64,000 nt of DNA, from contig NZ_JACVTO010000007.1 in the NCBI RefSeq assembly GCF_016518545.1, positions 124,001-188,000 on the forward strand. Direction: 5' to 3'. The stretch is from Pseudomonas sp. S30 (lineage in GTDB: Bacteria > Pseudomonadota > Gammaproteobacteria > Pseudomonadales > Pseudomonadaceae). Positions 1 to 9,409 of the stretch are shown here, piece by piece. The position numbers and the translations under genes were made by a program. Numbering within the stretch: position 1 is the stretch's first letter; each line of letters begins with the position of its first letter. The notes under the pieces were generated by a model. The model ran no database searches and was not told where the DNA came from. It saw only the letters and a program-made list of their open reading frames with translations.

Positions 1-1
1 G

Positions 2-1678
2 TGGTGCGTGCCCCATATGGATTCCCCTCCCCTGTTCGATCGTCTGCTGGACCCCGCCAGTGGTGGATTCTTCGCCGTGACGCCGCGCGAGCCGTTTCAG
101 GTCGAGCGCCGCTATCGGCCGGACAGCAACGTGCTGGAAACGCTGTACATCACGGCCAGCGGCCGTGTGCGCCTGACCGAGTCGCTCAACAGCGGTCCGG
201 CCGGGCGCTTGCCGTGGGCCGAGCTGGCGCGCCGGATCGAAGGCGTCGAAGGCGAGGTGGAACTGGACATCGCCATCGACTTCGGCACTCAGGCCGACAC
301 CGTCAGCCCTTACCTGACGCCCAACGACAATGGCTGCGTGTTCCACGCCGGCCACATTCTCGGCATGTTCCTGCACGATGCGCACGTGCAGGTCGAGCGC
401 AAGGACGACATGGGCGTGCGAGCCCGTGTGCTGGCCAAACCTGGGCAGCGCAGCGTCGTCGCGCTGATCGCCGGCCATGACGAGCCGCTGGTGGTACCTC
501 CCCTGGGGCTGGTGGACGAGCGCATCGATGGCTCGGACCGCGAATGGCGGCAGTGGTCGCAAGGCCTGACCTACGACGGCCCCTTCAAGGCGTTGGTGGT
601 GCGCAATGCCCTAGCTCTGAAACTGCTGTTGTCGTCACCCAGCGGCTCGATCATGGCAGCGGCCACCACCTCCCTGCCCGAGCGCATCGGTGGCGCGAAG
701 AACTACGACTATCGCTTCGCCTGGGTGCGCGACGCCGGCTACACCATCGAAGCTTTCCTGGGCATTGGCGCCCAGCCCGAAGCCAAGGCAGCGTTCACCT
801 GGCTGCTGCGCCGCCTGGGCGAGCATGGTGCACAAGTGTTCTACACCCTGCAGGGTGACCTGGGCACCGTGACCCGTCCGCTGGCATTGCCGGGTTACAA
901 GCACTCTGCGCCAGTGGTAGGCAACGACGCCCGTGACCAGCTGCAACACGGCGTGTTCGGCGACATCTTCGAAACCGCACGTTGCTTCATCGACAGCGGC
1001 AACATCCTCGACAATATCAGTGCCGCTACCTTGGCCCACCTCGCGGATGAGTGCGCCGATTGCTGGCGTTTGCCCGACTCGGGCATCTGGGAGCTGCCCG
1101 AGCAGCAACACTACACGACTTCCAAGATCAGCAGTTGGCAGGCCCTCAGCCGCGCCATCGAGCTGGCAGACGGCGGCCATCTCCCGACCACCTGCCGCGA
1201 ACGGTGGGTGCGCGAGCGTGAACGCATCCATGCCTGGATCGAAACCCACGCCTGGAGCGAGAAACGCCAGGCCTACCTGTTCTACCCTGGCAGCGATCGG
1301 CTCGATGCATCGATCGCACTGGCGGTACGCTTCGGTTACCCATCCAAGGCGCGTTTGCAGAGCACGCTCGAAGACGTGCACCAGCACCTGGGGCGTGGTG
1401 CCTTTCATTACCGCTACAGTGGCGCAGTGGAGGAAGAAGGCTGCTTCCTGGCGTGTACCTTCTGGCTGGTCGAGGCCTGGGCGCTGCTAGGCCAGCGCGA
1501 ACGTGCGCAGTCGGTGTTCGAACAGGCACTGGCGGGCCTTTCGCACGGCGTGGGTATCTATTCGGAAATGGTCGACCCCGATAGTGGCGAGTTCCTCGGC
1601 AACCTGCCCCAGGGGCTCACCCATCTGGCCGCGTTGCGCGCGGCGCTGGCCATCGACGGACAGGGACCCGAGCGCTAG
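2..1678 (+). CDS. Glycoside hydrolase family 15 (glucoamylase-like) protein, 5'-truncated
   Basis: Likely hydrolyses alpha-1,4 or alpha,alpha-1,1 glucosides (glucoamylase/trehalase fold). The frame is open from base 2 and reads W-C-V-P-H-M-D-S-P, which matches the N-terminal block of GH15 proteins (normally I-D-W-L-C-x-P-R-F-D-S). The true start is therefore a few dozen residues upstream, outside the window. An internal ATG at 17 exists, but the conserved block runs through it. About 558 codons remain, close to the usual 600 or so. The alpha/alpha toroid part shows YDYRFAWVRDAGYTIEAF (roughly residues 235-252), with the Trp-Val-Arg-Asp substrate-binding block, and a late GVGIYSEMVDP-type segment containing the probable catalytic-base Glu (IYSEMVDP). 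It ends in TAG at 1676-1678 and faces the next gene convergently across an inverted repeat. No signal peptide can be judged because the N-terminus is missing. Confidence 0.88.
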   Translation, partial: WCVPHMDSPPLFDRLLDPASGGFFAVTPREPFQVERRYRPDSNVLETLYITASGRVRLTESLNSGPAGRLPWAELARRIEGVEGEVELDIAIDFGTQADTVSPYLTPNDNGCVFHAGHILGMFLHDAHVQVERKDDMGVRARVLAKPGQRSVVALIAGHDEPLVVPPLGLVDERIDGSDREWRQWSQGLTYDGPFKALVVRNALALKLLLSSPSGSIMAAATTSLPERIGGAKNYDYRFAWVRDAGYTIEAFLGIGAQPEAKAAFTWLLRRLGEHGAQVFYTLQGDLGTVTRPLALPGYKHSAPVVGNDARDQLQHGVFGDIFETARCFIDSGNILDNISAATLAHLADECADCWRLPDSGIWELPEQQHYTTSKISSWQALSRAIELADGGHLPTTCRERWVRERERIHAWIETHAWSEKRQAYLFYPGSDRLDASIALAVRFGYPSKARLQSTLEDVHQHLGRGAFHYRYSGAVEEEGCFLACTFWLVEAWALLGQRERAQSVFEQALAGLSHGVGIYSEMVDPDSGEFLGNLPQGLTHLAALRAALAIDGQGPER

Positions 1679-1688
1679 TCGATCACCA

Positions 1689-1718
1689 AGCCGGACGCAT
1701 CGATCGATGCGCCCGGCT
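1689..1718. terminator. Inverted repeat between convergent genes, probable shared terminator
   Basis: Arms of 14 bases (agccggacgcatcg and cgatgcgcccggct) pair with one mismatch, which is a G-U pair on the minus strand. The repeat lies 10 bases after the GH15 stop and 5 bases after the stop of the opposing Gfo/Idh gene. No T-run follows on either side, so efficiency is uncertain. Confidence 0.5.
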
Positions 1719-1723
1719 GCTCG

Positions 1724-2836
1724 TCACTGAGTTGGCGACTCGGTGCCGATCATCGGTGGCACCTCGGCCAGTGCAAATGCACGGCGTTGCGCAGCACGCC
1801 TTGCGGCGGGGCGTGCCGGCAACGGCTCTAGCTTTTGTGGCTGCCCGGTTTCCAACGCCCGCTCAATCGCAGCGACTACCCTGACGTCACGCCAGCCCTC
1901 CTCGCCGTCGGGCTCCGGAGCCTCGTCATTGAGAATGCAGTCGGAAAAGTAGGCGGTTTCTCCCGCGAACTGATCGACCACTGGGTTGACGTGAACACGG
2001 GTTTCGCCTTCGACGATCGCCCGGTAACTGATCGCCACACCCTCGCCATAGCCAAAGCATGGCGACGCCTCGATCTCACCCTCGGTGCCCAGCAGTTGGA
2101 ACCGCTCGCTGTCGGGCAAGGTATAGCTGACGGTGAACTGGGCCAGTCGCTCGTCGGGGAAACGCAGGCTGACCGTCACCGTGTCCCAGGTATTGATGGC
2201 CGAACCGGGCGTATGCACGCCGATCGCGCTCACTTCCACAGGCTCGGCATTGAACAGCTGGCGTACCATGTTCAGTGGATAAGGCCCCATGTCGGGTACA
2301 GGTCCCGCATCGAAACCGCTCTGAGCCCGATGATTGCTGGGTTTGACACGCTGGGTGAAGGTCGAGGTGAACAGCCGCGGGTCACCGAAATTACCGGCGT
2401 GCACCCGCTCGACCATGTCGAGGGTGCCGGGCTCGCAGTGCAGCCGATAGGCGATCATCAACTTCGCCCCGGAGCGCTGCGCAGCCTCGATCATGGCCTT
2501 GCAATCCGCTTCGTTGGTGGCCATGGGCTTTTCCAGCAGCACGTGAATGCCTGCCTCCAGCGCAGGCACCACGAACTCGCGGTGCCGGAAGTTGGGAGTG
2601 GCGATGTACACCGCATCCACTTCGCCACTGCTCAGCAAGGTACCGAAGTCCTCGTAGGCATAGGCCTTGATCTGGTACAGCTCGGCCAACTCGCTGGCTT
2701 TTTCCGGGTCGCCGGTCACCAGGGCGGTGATCTGCGAGTTGTCGGTCTGGCCAACGCCCGGCATGAACGCACCTTGGGAAATCGAACCGCCGCCTACCAC
2801 GCCATAACGGACTTTGCCTGTTACCTTCTGCATCAT
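1724..2836 (-). CDS. Gfo/Idh/MocA family NAD(P)-dependent oxidoreductase
   Basis: Probable cytoplasmic sugar or polyol dehydrogenase of 370 residues. The N-terminus VRYGVVGGGSISQGAFMPG is a Rossmann dinucleotide site (G-x-G-x-x-S), and LLEKPMA about 95 residues in is the family's E-K-P motif with the catalytic Lys. The C-terminal half is the GFO_IDH_MocA beta-sheet domain (DMGPYPLNMVRQLF). The reading frame stays open to 3259, but the start is set at 2836: GAGGAG precedes an ATG-ATG pair and the family N-terminus begins there. The second ATG at 2833 is equally possible. A small gene on the same strand lies 92 bases upstream and GH15 is convergent downstream. The substrate cannot be named. GH15 and Gfo/Idh neighbours hint at glucoside or trehalose metabolism, but this is inference. 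Confidence 0.87.
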   Translation of the reverse strand: MMQKVTGKVRYGVVGGGSISQGAFMPGVGQTDNSQITALVTGDPEKASELAELYQIKAYAYEDFGTLLSSGEVDAVYIATPNFRHREFVVPALEAGIHVLLEKPMATNEADCKAMIEAAQRSGAKLMIAYRLHCEPGTLDMVERVHAGNFGDPRLFTSTFTQRVKPSNHRAQSGFDAGPVPDMGPYPLNMVRQLFNAEPVEVSAIGVHTPGSAINTWDTVTVSLRFPDERLAQFTVSYTLPDSERFQLLGTEGEIEASPCFGYGEGVAISYRAIVEGETRVHVNPVVDQFAGETAYFSDCILNDEAPEPDGEEGWRDVRVVAAIERALETGQPQKLEPLPARPAARRAAQRRAFALAEVPPMIGTESPTQ

Positions 2837-2928
2837 GCCTCTCCTCAGGTTCAGTCGCTCAGTGAGGGAGTGGGCAATGGATGCCATGACTCGGTTCCAT
2901 AAATCTGGATGCCTGTACGGTCGGCCAC

Positions 2929-3225
2929 CTACTGGTTGATGATCCAGTCGCCGTGCTGGCGCGCCTCGGCAGCCAGCCGCCGCGCACGACCGAGCCCCCA
3001 CAGCAGCGCGCGCGTGGTGGTTTCTCCTGGTCGCTGGTCGTAGAAACGCTCGTGAATGCAGGCACCGTCCGCGCTGTAGATGCCGAGAAACAGCTGGGTA
3101 GCGCCGGTGCGGGACAGGCGTGCCTGAACCTCCAGCACCGTGCCATCTTCCAGGGATTCGCTGTGGGTCTGGTGCAGCAGGCTCGGATCCAGCCACTGGC
3201 TGTGAGCGTGCCCTCGTTTGAGCAT
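2929..3225 (-). CDS. Conserved small protein of unknown function (98 aa)
   Basis: I do not recognise this family. The product is soluble, with no signal peptide or membrane segment, about 98 residues. It has a hydrophobic beta-like centre (TGATQLFLGIYSADG) and a C-terminal Arg/Ala-rich helix (RALLWGLGRARRLAAEAR) ending in ...GDWIINQ. The ATG at 3225 is chosen because GGAG lies about 8 bases upstream; the frame is open to 3411 but without a comparable site. It precedes the Gfo/Idh gene on the same strand with a 92-base gap, so the two may be co-transcribed, and it is divergent from mqo. The residue pattern (ERFYDQRPGETTTRAL) looks like a compact stand-alone domain and not a broken fragment. 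Confidence 0.6.
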   Translation of the reverse strand: MLKRGHAHSQWLDPSLLHQTHSESLEDGTVLEVQARLSRTGATQLFLGIYSADGACIHERFYDQRPGETTTRALLWGLGRARRLAAEARQHGDWIINQ

Positions 3226-3457
3226 GTCGAGTACTCCGTGGGTAAGATAAGTGAGGCATCGTCCAGGCAATGAGCGACCATGCCGCCGATCCGTTGCTTC
3301 AAGCATAGGCGTTACGAGCCATACTGACCGAACATTCCATCGCATGGCCGGGACGGGCGGCAGTGACGGGCGCCTGAACGTTTGAACCTGTACCTGGTCA
3401 TCGCTTTGCAAAGCACCTCACTGCAACCTGAGGCCTGGATGCCTCCCTGGAGCCCAC

Positions 3458-5110
3458 ATGAAGATCACCTCCCGCTTCAACTGCGCGCTGCTCGGCATGG
3501 GCTGCGCATTGTCCACCGCCCATGCGGCGGACCCGCCCAGGGTCGACGTGCTGGTGGTCGGTGGCGGCATCATGAGCTCCACGCTCGCCGTCTGGCTCAA
3601 CGAACTCGAGCCGAGCTGGTCCATGCAGATGATCGAGCGCCTGGACAAGGTGGCCGAGGAGAGCTCGAACGGCTGGAACAACGCCGGCACCGGCCACTCG
3701 GCCCTCGCCGAACTGAACTACACCCCCGAAAAGAACGGCAAGATCGACATCACCAAAGCGGTCGAGATCAACGAGTCGTTCCAGATCACTCGACAGTTCC
3801 TCGCCTGGCAGGTCAGGCAGGGCGTGCTGAAGAACCCGCGCTCGTTCATCAACACCACCCCGCACATGAGCTTCGTCTGGGGTGACGACAACATCCGCTT
3901 CCTGCGCAAGCGCTACGAGGCCCTGCAGGCCAGCCCGCTGTTCCGCCCCATGCAGTATTCGGAAGATCCCGAGCAGATCCGTAAATGGGTCCCGCTGATG
4001 ATGGAGGGGCGCGACCCGAACCAGAAGCTGGCGGTGACCTGGACACCGATAGGCACCGACGTGAACTTCGGCGAAATCACCCGCCAGTACGTGGCCTACC
4101 TGCAAAGCCGCCCGAACTTCGACCTCAAGCTGTCCAGTGAGGTGCAGGATATCAGCCGCAATGACGACGGCTCCTGGCACGTGAAATATACCAGCCTTAA
4201 GGATGGCAGCAAGCACGCCACCGACGCCAAGTTCCTGTTCATCGGTGCCGGCGGCGCAGCACTGCCGCTGTTGCAGAAGTCGGGTATCGACGAAGCCAAG
4301 GACTACGCAGGCTTCCCGGTCGGCGGCTCGTTCCTGGTGACCGACAACCCGGCCATCGCTCAACGCCACATGGCCAAGGCCTACGGTATCGCCGCCAGCG
4401 GCGCCCCGCCCATGTCCGTGCCGCACCTGGACACCCGGGTGCTGGATGGCAAGCGCATGGTCCTGTTCGGACCTTTCGCCACCTTCTCCACCAAGTTCCT
4501 CAAGGAAGGCTCGCTGCTCGACCTGTTCGCCAGCATGAGCCTGCACAATACCTGGCCGATGGTGCGGGTCGGGGTGCGTGAGTTCGATCTGGTCAGGTAT
4601 CTGGTAGGCCAGGTGATGCAATCCGATGACGACCGCTTCGCGGCCCTGCAGACTTATTTCCCCCACGCCAACAAGCAGGACTGGCGGTTGTGGCAAGCTG
4701 GCCAGCGCGTGCAGATCATCAAGAAGGACCCGGAACTCGGCGGCGTGCTCAAGCTCGGCACCGAAGTGGTGGCCGCCAGGGACGGCAGCATCGCCGGCCT
4801 GCTGGGCGCCTCCCCAGGGGCCTCGACGGCGCCGCCGATCATGCTCGACCTGCTGGGTCGTGTATTCAAGGACAAGGTCGCGACGCCTGAGTGGCAGCAG
4901 AAGATAAAGCAGATCATTCCGTCCTACGGGACGCATCTGAACGATCACCCGGACCAGGTCGAGCGAGCGTGGGCCTACACCAACGAAGTGTTGCAACTCA
5001 CGCCGGCGCCGTCGATCGACAAGCGCGAGGATCCACGCAATCCAGACGACATCGATCCGATCGGTCAGAAGCACAGCAAGGACACCAACCCCGACCTGGT
5101 CAAGCCCTGA
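3458..5110 (+). CDS. mqo: Malate:quinone oxidoreductase (FAD-dependent) with N-terminal signal-like sequence
   Basis: Oxidises L-malate to oxaloacetate and passes electrons to quinone, replacing or supplementing NAD malate dehydrogenase. The FAD-binding motif [19 protein letters not shown] starts near residue 29, followed by the Mqo signature [22 protein letters not shown]. Length is 550 residues, full for the family (about 490-530 plus extension). The first 23 residues ([20 protein letters not shown] then AHA-A) look like a Sec signal peptide with an AHA cleavage site. I recall the same kind of extension in some Pseudomonas Mqo paralogs. The ATG at 3458 follows the weak site GGAGCCCAC. No partner genes adjoin. 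It is divergent from the small gene at 3225. Confidence 0.93.
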   Translation: MKITSRFNCALLGMGCALSTAHAADPPRVDVLVVGGGIMSSTLAVWLNELEPSWSMQMIERLDKVAEESSNGWNNAGTGHSALAELNYTPEKNGKIDITKAVEINESFQITRQFLAWQVRQGVLKNPRSFINTTPHMSFVWGDDNIRFLRKRYEALQASPLFRPMQYSEDPEQIRKWVPLMMEGRDPNQKLAVTWTPIGTDVNFGEITRQYVAYLQSRPNFDLKLSSEVQDISRNDDGSWHVKYTSLKDGSKHATDAKFLFIGAGGAALPLLQKSGIDEAKDYAGFPVGGSFLVTDNPAIAQRHMAKAYGIAASGAPPMSVPHLDTRVLDGKRMVLFGPFATFSTKFLKEGSLLDLFASMSLHNTWPMVRVGVREFDLVRYLVGQVMQSDDDRFAALQTYFPHANKQDWRLWQAGQRVQIIKKDPELGGVLKLGTEVVAARDGSIAGLLGASPGASTAPPIMLDLLGRVFKDKVATPEWQQKIKQIIPSYGTHLNDHPDQVERAWAYTNEVLQLTPAPSIDKREDPRNPDDIDPIGQKHSKDTNPDLVKP

Positions 5111-5469
5111 CCTCATGAGGCGCTGGCTGGCAGGCGTGGGGGCGGTCAACCAGCGCCTGCGGTTCGTTCCCTGCCCTGCCCATGCGACCCGCTTCAGCGG
5201 CATGGCATGGGCGCGCGTATCGTGTCATCGGCTCATCATCAGTAGTCCGGCGCGCTCATAGTTCAAACGTGCATCCCCACCGCGCTGGAAGGCGACCCTG
5301 ACCAAGCCCGCATCACTATCCGGGCCGCCACCCAATTACTCAGCACAGGCCTTTCGGGCAGGAAAAACAGTAAGCGTCCAGGCAGATGAATTGAACCTTC
5401 ATCGTGCGCGACCCGTCGCTTCACATAGACACAGCCCACTGTGCGCTAGTGTAACCGTGAGGAATCGCC
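5111..5469. other. Intergenic region between mqo and the aldehyde oxidase operon
   Basis: No convincing gene was found in these 359 bases. A 9-bp inverted repeat (aggcgctgg at 5118-5126, ccagcgcct at 5150-5158) with a long loop could be a weak mqo terminator, but no T-run follows. The last 100 bases should hold the promoter of the downstream operon. A clear ribosome binding site (GTGAGGAA) sits about 6 bases before the paoA-like ATG. Confidence 0.4.
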
Positions 5470-5976
5470 ATGAGTGCCACCGCTTTAGAGGGTGCCAACG
5501 CGCACCCTGTGTCCCTGACCCTCAATGGCCAGGCCCGTACCGTCCAGGCGCATCCCTGGACAACCCTGCTGGACCTGTTGCGCGACCAGTTGGACCTGAC
5601 CGGTTCGAAGAAGGGCTGTGACCATGGCCAATGTGGCGCATGCACCGTCCTGCGCGATGGCAAGCGCGTCAATGCCTGTCTGACGCTGGCAATCCGTTGC
5701 GAGGGTGCCGATCTGGTCACCATCGAAGGTGTGGCCGAGGGCGACACTTTGCATCCTATGCAGCGCGCCTTCATCAAACAGGATGCGTTCCAGTGCGGCT
5801 ATTGCACGCCTGGACAGATCTGTTCGGCCATCGGGCTGGCCAAGGAAGGACGCGCCCATTCCCGCGAGGCCATCCGCGAGCACATGAGCGGCAACCTGTG
5901 CCGGTGCGGGGCCTATAGCAATATCATCGCGGCGGTGGAAGAAGCGCTGCCGCAGATGCGCGAGGTGCGCGAATGA
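5470..5976 (+). CDS. paoA: Molybdenum aldehyde oxidase, [2Fe-2S] subunit (PaoA/YagT-like)
   Basis: Electron-transfer small subunit of a xanthine-oxidase-family enzyme, 168 residues. The plant-type ferredoxin cluster is seen as CDHGQCGACTVL with a fourth Cys in RVNAC, and the second cluster as FQCGYCTPGQ plus NLCRCGAYSNI; all eight Cys are present. E. coli PaoA carries a long Tat signal. Here the ATG at 5470, with GAGGAA upstream, leaves only about 12 residues before the ferredoxin fold and no twin-arginine, so the enzyme is predicted to be cytoplasmic. The stop overlaps the next start by 4 bases (ATGA), showing a translationally coupled three-gene operon. Confidence 0.9.
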   Translation: MSATALEGANAHPVSLTLNGQARTVQAHPWTTLLDLLRDQLDLTGSKKGCDHGQCGACTVLRDGKRVNACLTLAIRCEGADLVTIEGVAEGDTLHPMQRAFIKQDAFQCGYCTPGQICSAIGLAKEGRAHSREAIREHMSGNLCRCGAYSNIIAAVEEALPQMREVRE

Positions 5977-6974
5977 CACCTTTCAGCTATCACCGACCGA
6001 CCACCATCGACGAGGCGCTGAACTGTGCCGGTGCGGGTTCGCGGTTCATCGCCGGGGGCACCAACCTGGTCGACCTGATGAAGGAAAACATCGAGCGGCC
6101 CGAGCGCTTGATCGACCTGTCGCTGCTCGGCATGGATCAGGTGCAGTCCACTCCTGAGGGCGGCTTGCTGATTGGCGCGCTGGTAAGCAACGCCGACCTG
6201 GCCTGGCACCCGCTCATCGAACAGCACTACCCACTGCTCAGCGAAGCGATCCTCGCCGGAGCCTCGCCGCAGCTGCGCAACATGGCCAGTACCGGTGGCA
6301 ACTTGCTTCAGCGCACCCGCTGCTATTACTTCTACGATACGGGTACGCCCTGCAACAAGCGTGAGCCTGGCACCGGCTGCCCAGCACGCGCCGGCTTGAA
6401 CCGTATCCACGCGATACTCGGCGCCAGCGACGCGTGTGTCGCCACTCATCCGTCGGACATGTGCGTCGCCCTGGCCGCGTTGGAGGCGGTGGTGCACGTC
6501 CAGGGCCTCGATGGCACGCGGAGCATCGCTTTCAAGGATTTTCACCGACTGCCGGGCGACGCGCCGCAGCGTGACAATCAACTGGCAGAGGGTGAACTGA
6601 TCACGGCCATCGAACTGCCGCGTGCCCACTTCGCCAGCCATTACCGCTACCTCAAGATCCGCGATCGGGCGTCCTATGCATTCGCCCTGGTCTCGGTCGC
6701 GGCGGCCCTGCGCCTGGACGGGGGGCGCATCCAGGAGGCACGCCTGGCCCTCGGTGGAGTAGCACACAAGCCCTGGCGCGACGCCGCGGCGGAAGAAGCG
6801 CTGCGAGGTCAGTTGGTGTGCGAAGCGCTTTTCACGCAAGTGGCAAGATCGATCCTCCAACACGCAGAACCCTTGGCCCATAACGCCTTCAAGGTGGAGC
6901 TCGCCGAGCGTGCCATCGTCCGCGCCCTGATGGAAGCGGCTCACCGTACCCAGGACACAGGGGATACCCCATGA
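5973..6974 (+). CDS. paoB: Molybdenum aldehyde oxidase, FAD-binding subunit (PaoB/YagS-like)
   Basis: Middle subunit of 333 residues that binds FAD and passes electrons from the iron-sulphur subunit. The N-terminal FAD-binding domain shows SRFIAGGTNLVDLMKE and later NMASTGGNLLQRTRC; the CO-dehydrogenase flavoprotein C-terminal domain follows. A Cys-rich insert (TRCYYFYDTGTPC, TGCPARAG, ASDACVATHPSD) supplies the four Cys that in E. coli PaoB hold an extra [4Fe-4S] cluster. This supports the PaoABC branch over plain xanthine dehydrogenase. It overlaps both neighbours by 4 bases. Confidence 0.9.
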   Translation: MTPFSYHRPTTIDEALNCAGAGSRFIAGGTNLVDLMKENIERPERLIDLSLLGMDQVQSTPEGGLLIGALVSNADLAWHPLIEQHYPLLSEAILAGASPQLRNMASTGGNLLQRTRCYYFYDTGTPCNKREPGTGCPARAGLNRIHAILGASDACVATHPSDMCVALAALEAVVHVQGLDGTRSIAFKDFHRLPGDAPQRDNQLAEGELITAIELPRAHFASHYRYLKIRDRASYAFALVSVAAALRLDGGRIQEARLALGGVAHKPWRDAAAEEALRGQLVCEALFTQVARSILQHAEPLAHNAFKVELAERAIVRALMEAAHRTQDTGDTP

Positions 6975-9172
6975 ACAGTTTCACCTCTAGCCTGGGTCAG
7001 CCCATGGACCGTGTCGATGGCGTGGCCAAGGTCACCGGTCGGGCGCGATATGCCGGCGAGTACCCAGAGGCGGGCCTGCTGCACGCCAGCGTGGTGTCCA
7101 GCACGATCGCCCGCGGCCGCATTCGCGCGATCCACACGACCGCCGCCTTGCAGGTGCCCGGCGTGGTCGCGGTGCTGCACCATCTGGATCGCCCGCGCAT
7201 TTCCAGCTATGACGATGATTACAGCGACGCAGACTCGGCCGAGGGCTCGCCATTCCGGCCCTTGTACAATGATCGGATACTCTACAGCGGTCAGCCCATT
7301 GCCCTGGTGGTGGCCGAGAATCTGGAGATCGCTCGCTATGCGGGCTCGCTGGTCACTTTCGACTACGAGCAGGACGAGCACCGCACGGACCTGCTGAGCG
7401 AGTTGTCCAGCGCCTACGACGCGCCAGCTGAAACACCCGAGGCACGCGGCGACTTCGCCCAGGCCTATGCTGCCGCCACGACTCAGCTGGACGCCACCTA
7501 CGTCACCGCCAACGAACACCACAACCCCATGGAGCCTCACGCCTCGACGGTCTTCTACAAGCCGGGCGGCGCACTGGAGATCCACGACAAGACCCAGGGC
7601 ACGCAAAATTGCCAAGACTACCTGCACAAGGTATTCGGCGTGCCCAAGGAGCAGATCCGGGTACTGGCCGCTTTCGTCGGTGGAGCCTTCGGTTCGGGCC
7701 TGCGCCCACAGTACCAACTGCCGCTGGCAGTGATGGCCGCGCTGCACCTCAAGCGTTCGGTACGCCTGACCCTCACCCGCCAGCAGATGTTCACCTTCGG
7801 TTACCGTCCCCGTACTCAGCAGCGCGTCAGGCTGGGCTTGGACGCCAAAGGTCAGTTGCAAGCCATTGGCCACGACGCCATCGGCCAGACCTCGCGTTTC
7901 GAAGACTTCACCGAGCACCTTGTTGAGTGGAGCGGCATGCTGTATCGGTGCGATAACGTCGCGCTGAGCTATCGACTGGCTGAGCTGGACGTCTACACCC
8001 CGCTGGACATGCGCGCGCCTGGCGCCGGTTCAGGCATGATCGCGCTCGAATGCGCCCTGGACGAGTTGGCTTGCGCGGCTGGCCTGGACCCCGTCGAGCT
8101 GCGCCGGCGCAATTTCGCCTCGAACAACGGCAACGAGGGCAAGCCCTACTCCAGCAAGGAATTGCTGGCGTGTTACGACCAAGGTGCCGAGCGTTTCGGC
8201 TGGGCCGCGCGCTCATCCTCGCCGCGTAGCATGCGTAACGGCAATCAGCTGGTCGGTTGGGGCATGGCGGGGGGCGTGTGGGAGTCCATGCAGATGAAAG
8301 CCAGCGCCAAGGCCTGCCTAGGTGCAGATGGCCATCTGACGGTCAGCAGCGCGACCACGGATATCGGCACGGGTACGTATACCGTCATGACGCAAATTGC
8401 CGCTGATGCGATCGGAATGGACGTGGCCGACGTGACGTTCCTGCTCGGCGATTCCTCGTTGCCCACCGCGCCTCTCCAGGGCGGCTCGTTCACCGTATCC
8501 TCGGTCGGCTCGGCGGTGCGCCAGGCGTGCCAGGTGCTGCGCACCCGAGTGCTGGAAAGCGCCCGCGCACTCTATCCCGCACTGGCCACGGTCGCCGCAG
8601 CGGACATGCGCCTGGTCGACGGTCACCTGCTCGCTGCCGGAGAGCGGATCCCGTTGGCCGATATCGTCGCGCAAGCGCCTGAGGGTGCCCTACAGGTGCA
8701 GATCGACGCCGAGCCCGGCAGTCGCCGCGAAGGTTTTTCCACGGCGACCCACTCGGCAGTGTTCGTCGAGGTCCAGGTCGACGAGTCCTTGGGCTCGATC
8801 AAGGTGACCCGAGTCGTCAGCGCCGTGGCAGCCGGGCGCGTGGTCAATCCCAAGACGGCGCGCAGCCAGATTCTTGGCGGCGTGGTGTGGGGACTGGGCA
8901 TGGCCCTGCACGAAGAGGGCCAGACCGACCACAACCTGGGTCGCATCCTCAATCATAATCTGGCCGAGTACCACATCCCGGTACACGCCGACATAGGCGA
9001 AATCGAGGTGATCTTCGTGGAAGAAGAAGACGAGATCGTCAATGATCTCGGCTCCAAGGGCGTCGGTGAGATCGGTGTGGTCGGGGTGGCCTCGGCCATT
9101 GCCAATGCTATCTACCACGCCACCGGCAAGCGCGTCAGAACCTTCCCGATCACCCTCGACAAGGTGTTGTGA
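6971..9172 (+). CDS. paoC: Molybdenum aldehyde oxidase, molybdopterin-binding catalytic subunit (PaoC/YagR-like)
   Basis: Catalytic subunit of 733 residues, the usual PaoC length. It begins with the short conserved G-Q-P-M-x-R-V-D-G-x-x-K-V-T-G-x-A-R-Y-A block of the family. The molybdopterin loops are visible: AAFVGGAFGSGL, DMRAPGAGSGMIALECALDELA, TDIGTGTYTVMTQIAADAIG and, near the C-terminus, KGVGEIGVVG with the catalytic Glu. Likely oxidises aromatic or aliphatic aldehydes to acids. E. coli Pao also needs the chaperone PaoD, and none is encoded here. The loop reads MRAPGAG where I would expect MRAPGE, a possible specificity change. The start overlaps paoB by 4 bases. Confidence 0.9.
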   Translation: MNSFTSSLGQPMDRVDGVAKVTGRARYAGEYPEAGLLHASVVSSTIARGRIRAIHTTAALQVPGVVAVLHHLDRPRISSYDDDYSDADSAEGSPFRPLYNDRILYSGQPIALVVAENLEIARYAGSLVTFDYEQDEHRTDLLSELSSAYDAPAETPEARGDFAQAYAAATTQLDATYVTANEHHNPMEPHASTVFYKPGGALEIHDKTQGTQNCQDYLHKVFGVPKEQIRVLAAFVGGAFGSGLRPQYQLPLAVMAALHLKRSVRLTLTRQQMFTFGYRPRTQQRVRLGLDAKGQLQAIGHDAIGQTSRFEDFTEHLVEWSGMLYRCDNVALSYRLAELDVYTPLDMRAPGAGSGMIALECALDELACAAGLDPVELRRRNFASNNGNEGKPYSSKELLACYDQGAERFGWAARSSSPRSMRNGNQLVGWGMAGGVWESMQMKASAKACLGADGHLTVSSATTDIGTGTYTVMTQIAADAIGMDVADVTFLLGDSSLPTAPLQGGSFTVSSVGSAVRQACQVLRTRVLESARALYPALATVAAADMRLVDGHLLAAGERIPLADIVAQAPEGALQVQIDAEPGSRREGFSTATHSAVFVEVQVDESLGSIKVTRVVSAVAAGRVVNPKTARSQILGGVVWGLGMALHEEGQTDHNLGRILNHNLAEYHIPVHADIGEIEVIFVEEEDEIVNDLGSKGVGEIGVVGVASAIANAIYHATGKRVRTFPITLDKVL

Positions 9173-9409
9173 TCCCAGCGGCTGTCGCCACCTCCCCGGC
9201 CCCCCACAGGCCAGGGAGATGGCTTGGCGCAGTCCTCCGCCCGGCCGAATGAACAAATCTTCACATTGCCAGTGATCCCCCTTGAAACAGGCCCTCGCGG
9301 CCTATCAGCAGCAGGCTTTCAGGCCTGAGTGCCTTGAGCCGGGCCCTGGCCTTGCGTAGCATCGCGAGCCCCGCGCCATTGCCGTCACCGATACGCTTTC
9401 CGAGCCCCC

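Noticed and set aside
3398..5203. A 601-codon minus-strand frame antisense to mqo
   Set aside because: Composition is His/Leu/Val/Gln-rich with no motif, while mqo on the plus strand has full conserved motifs.
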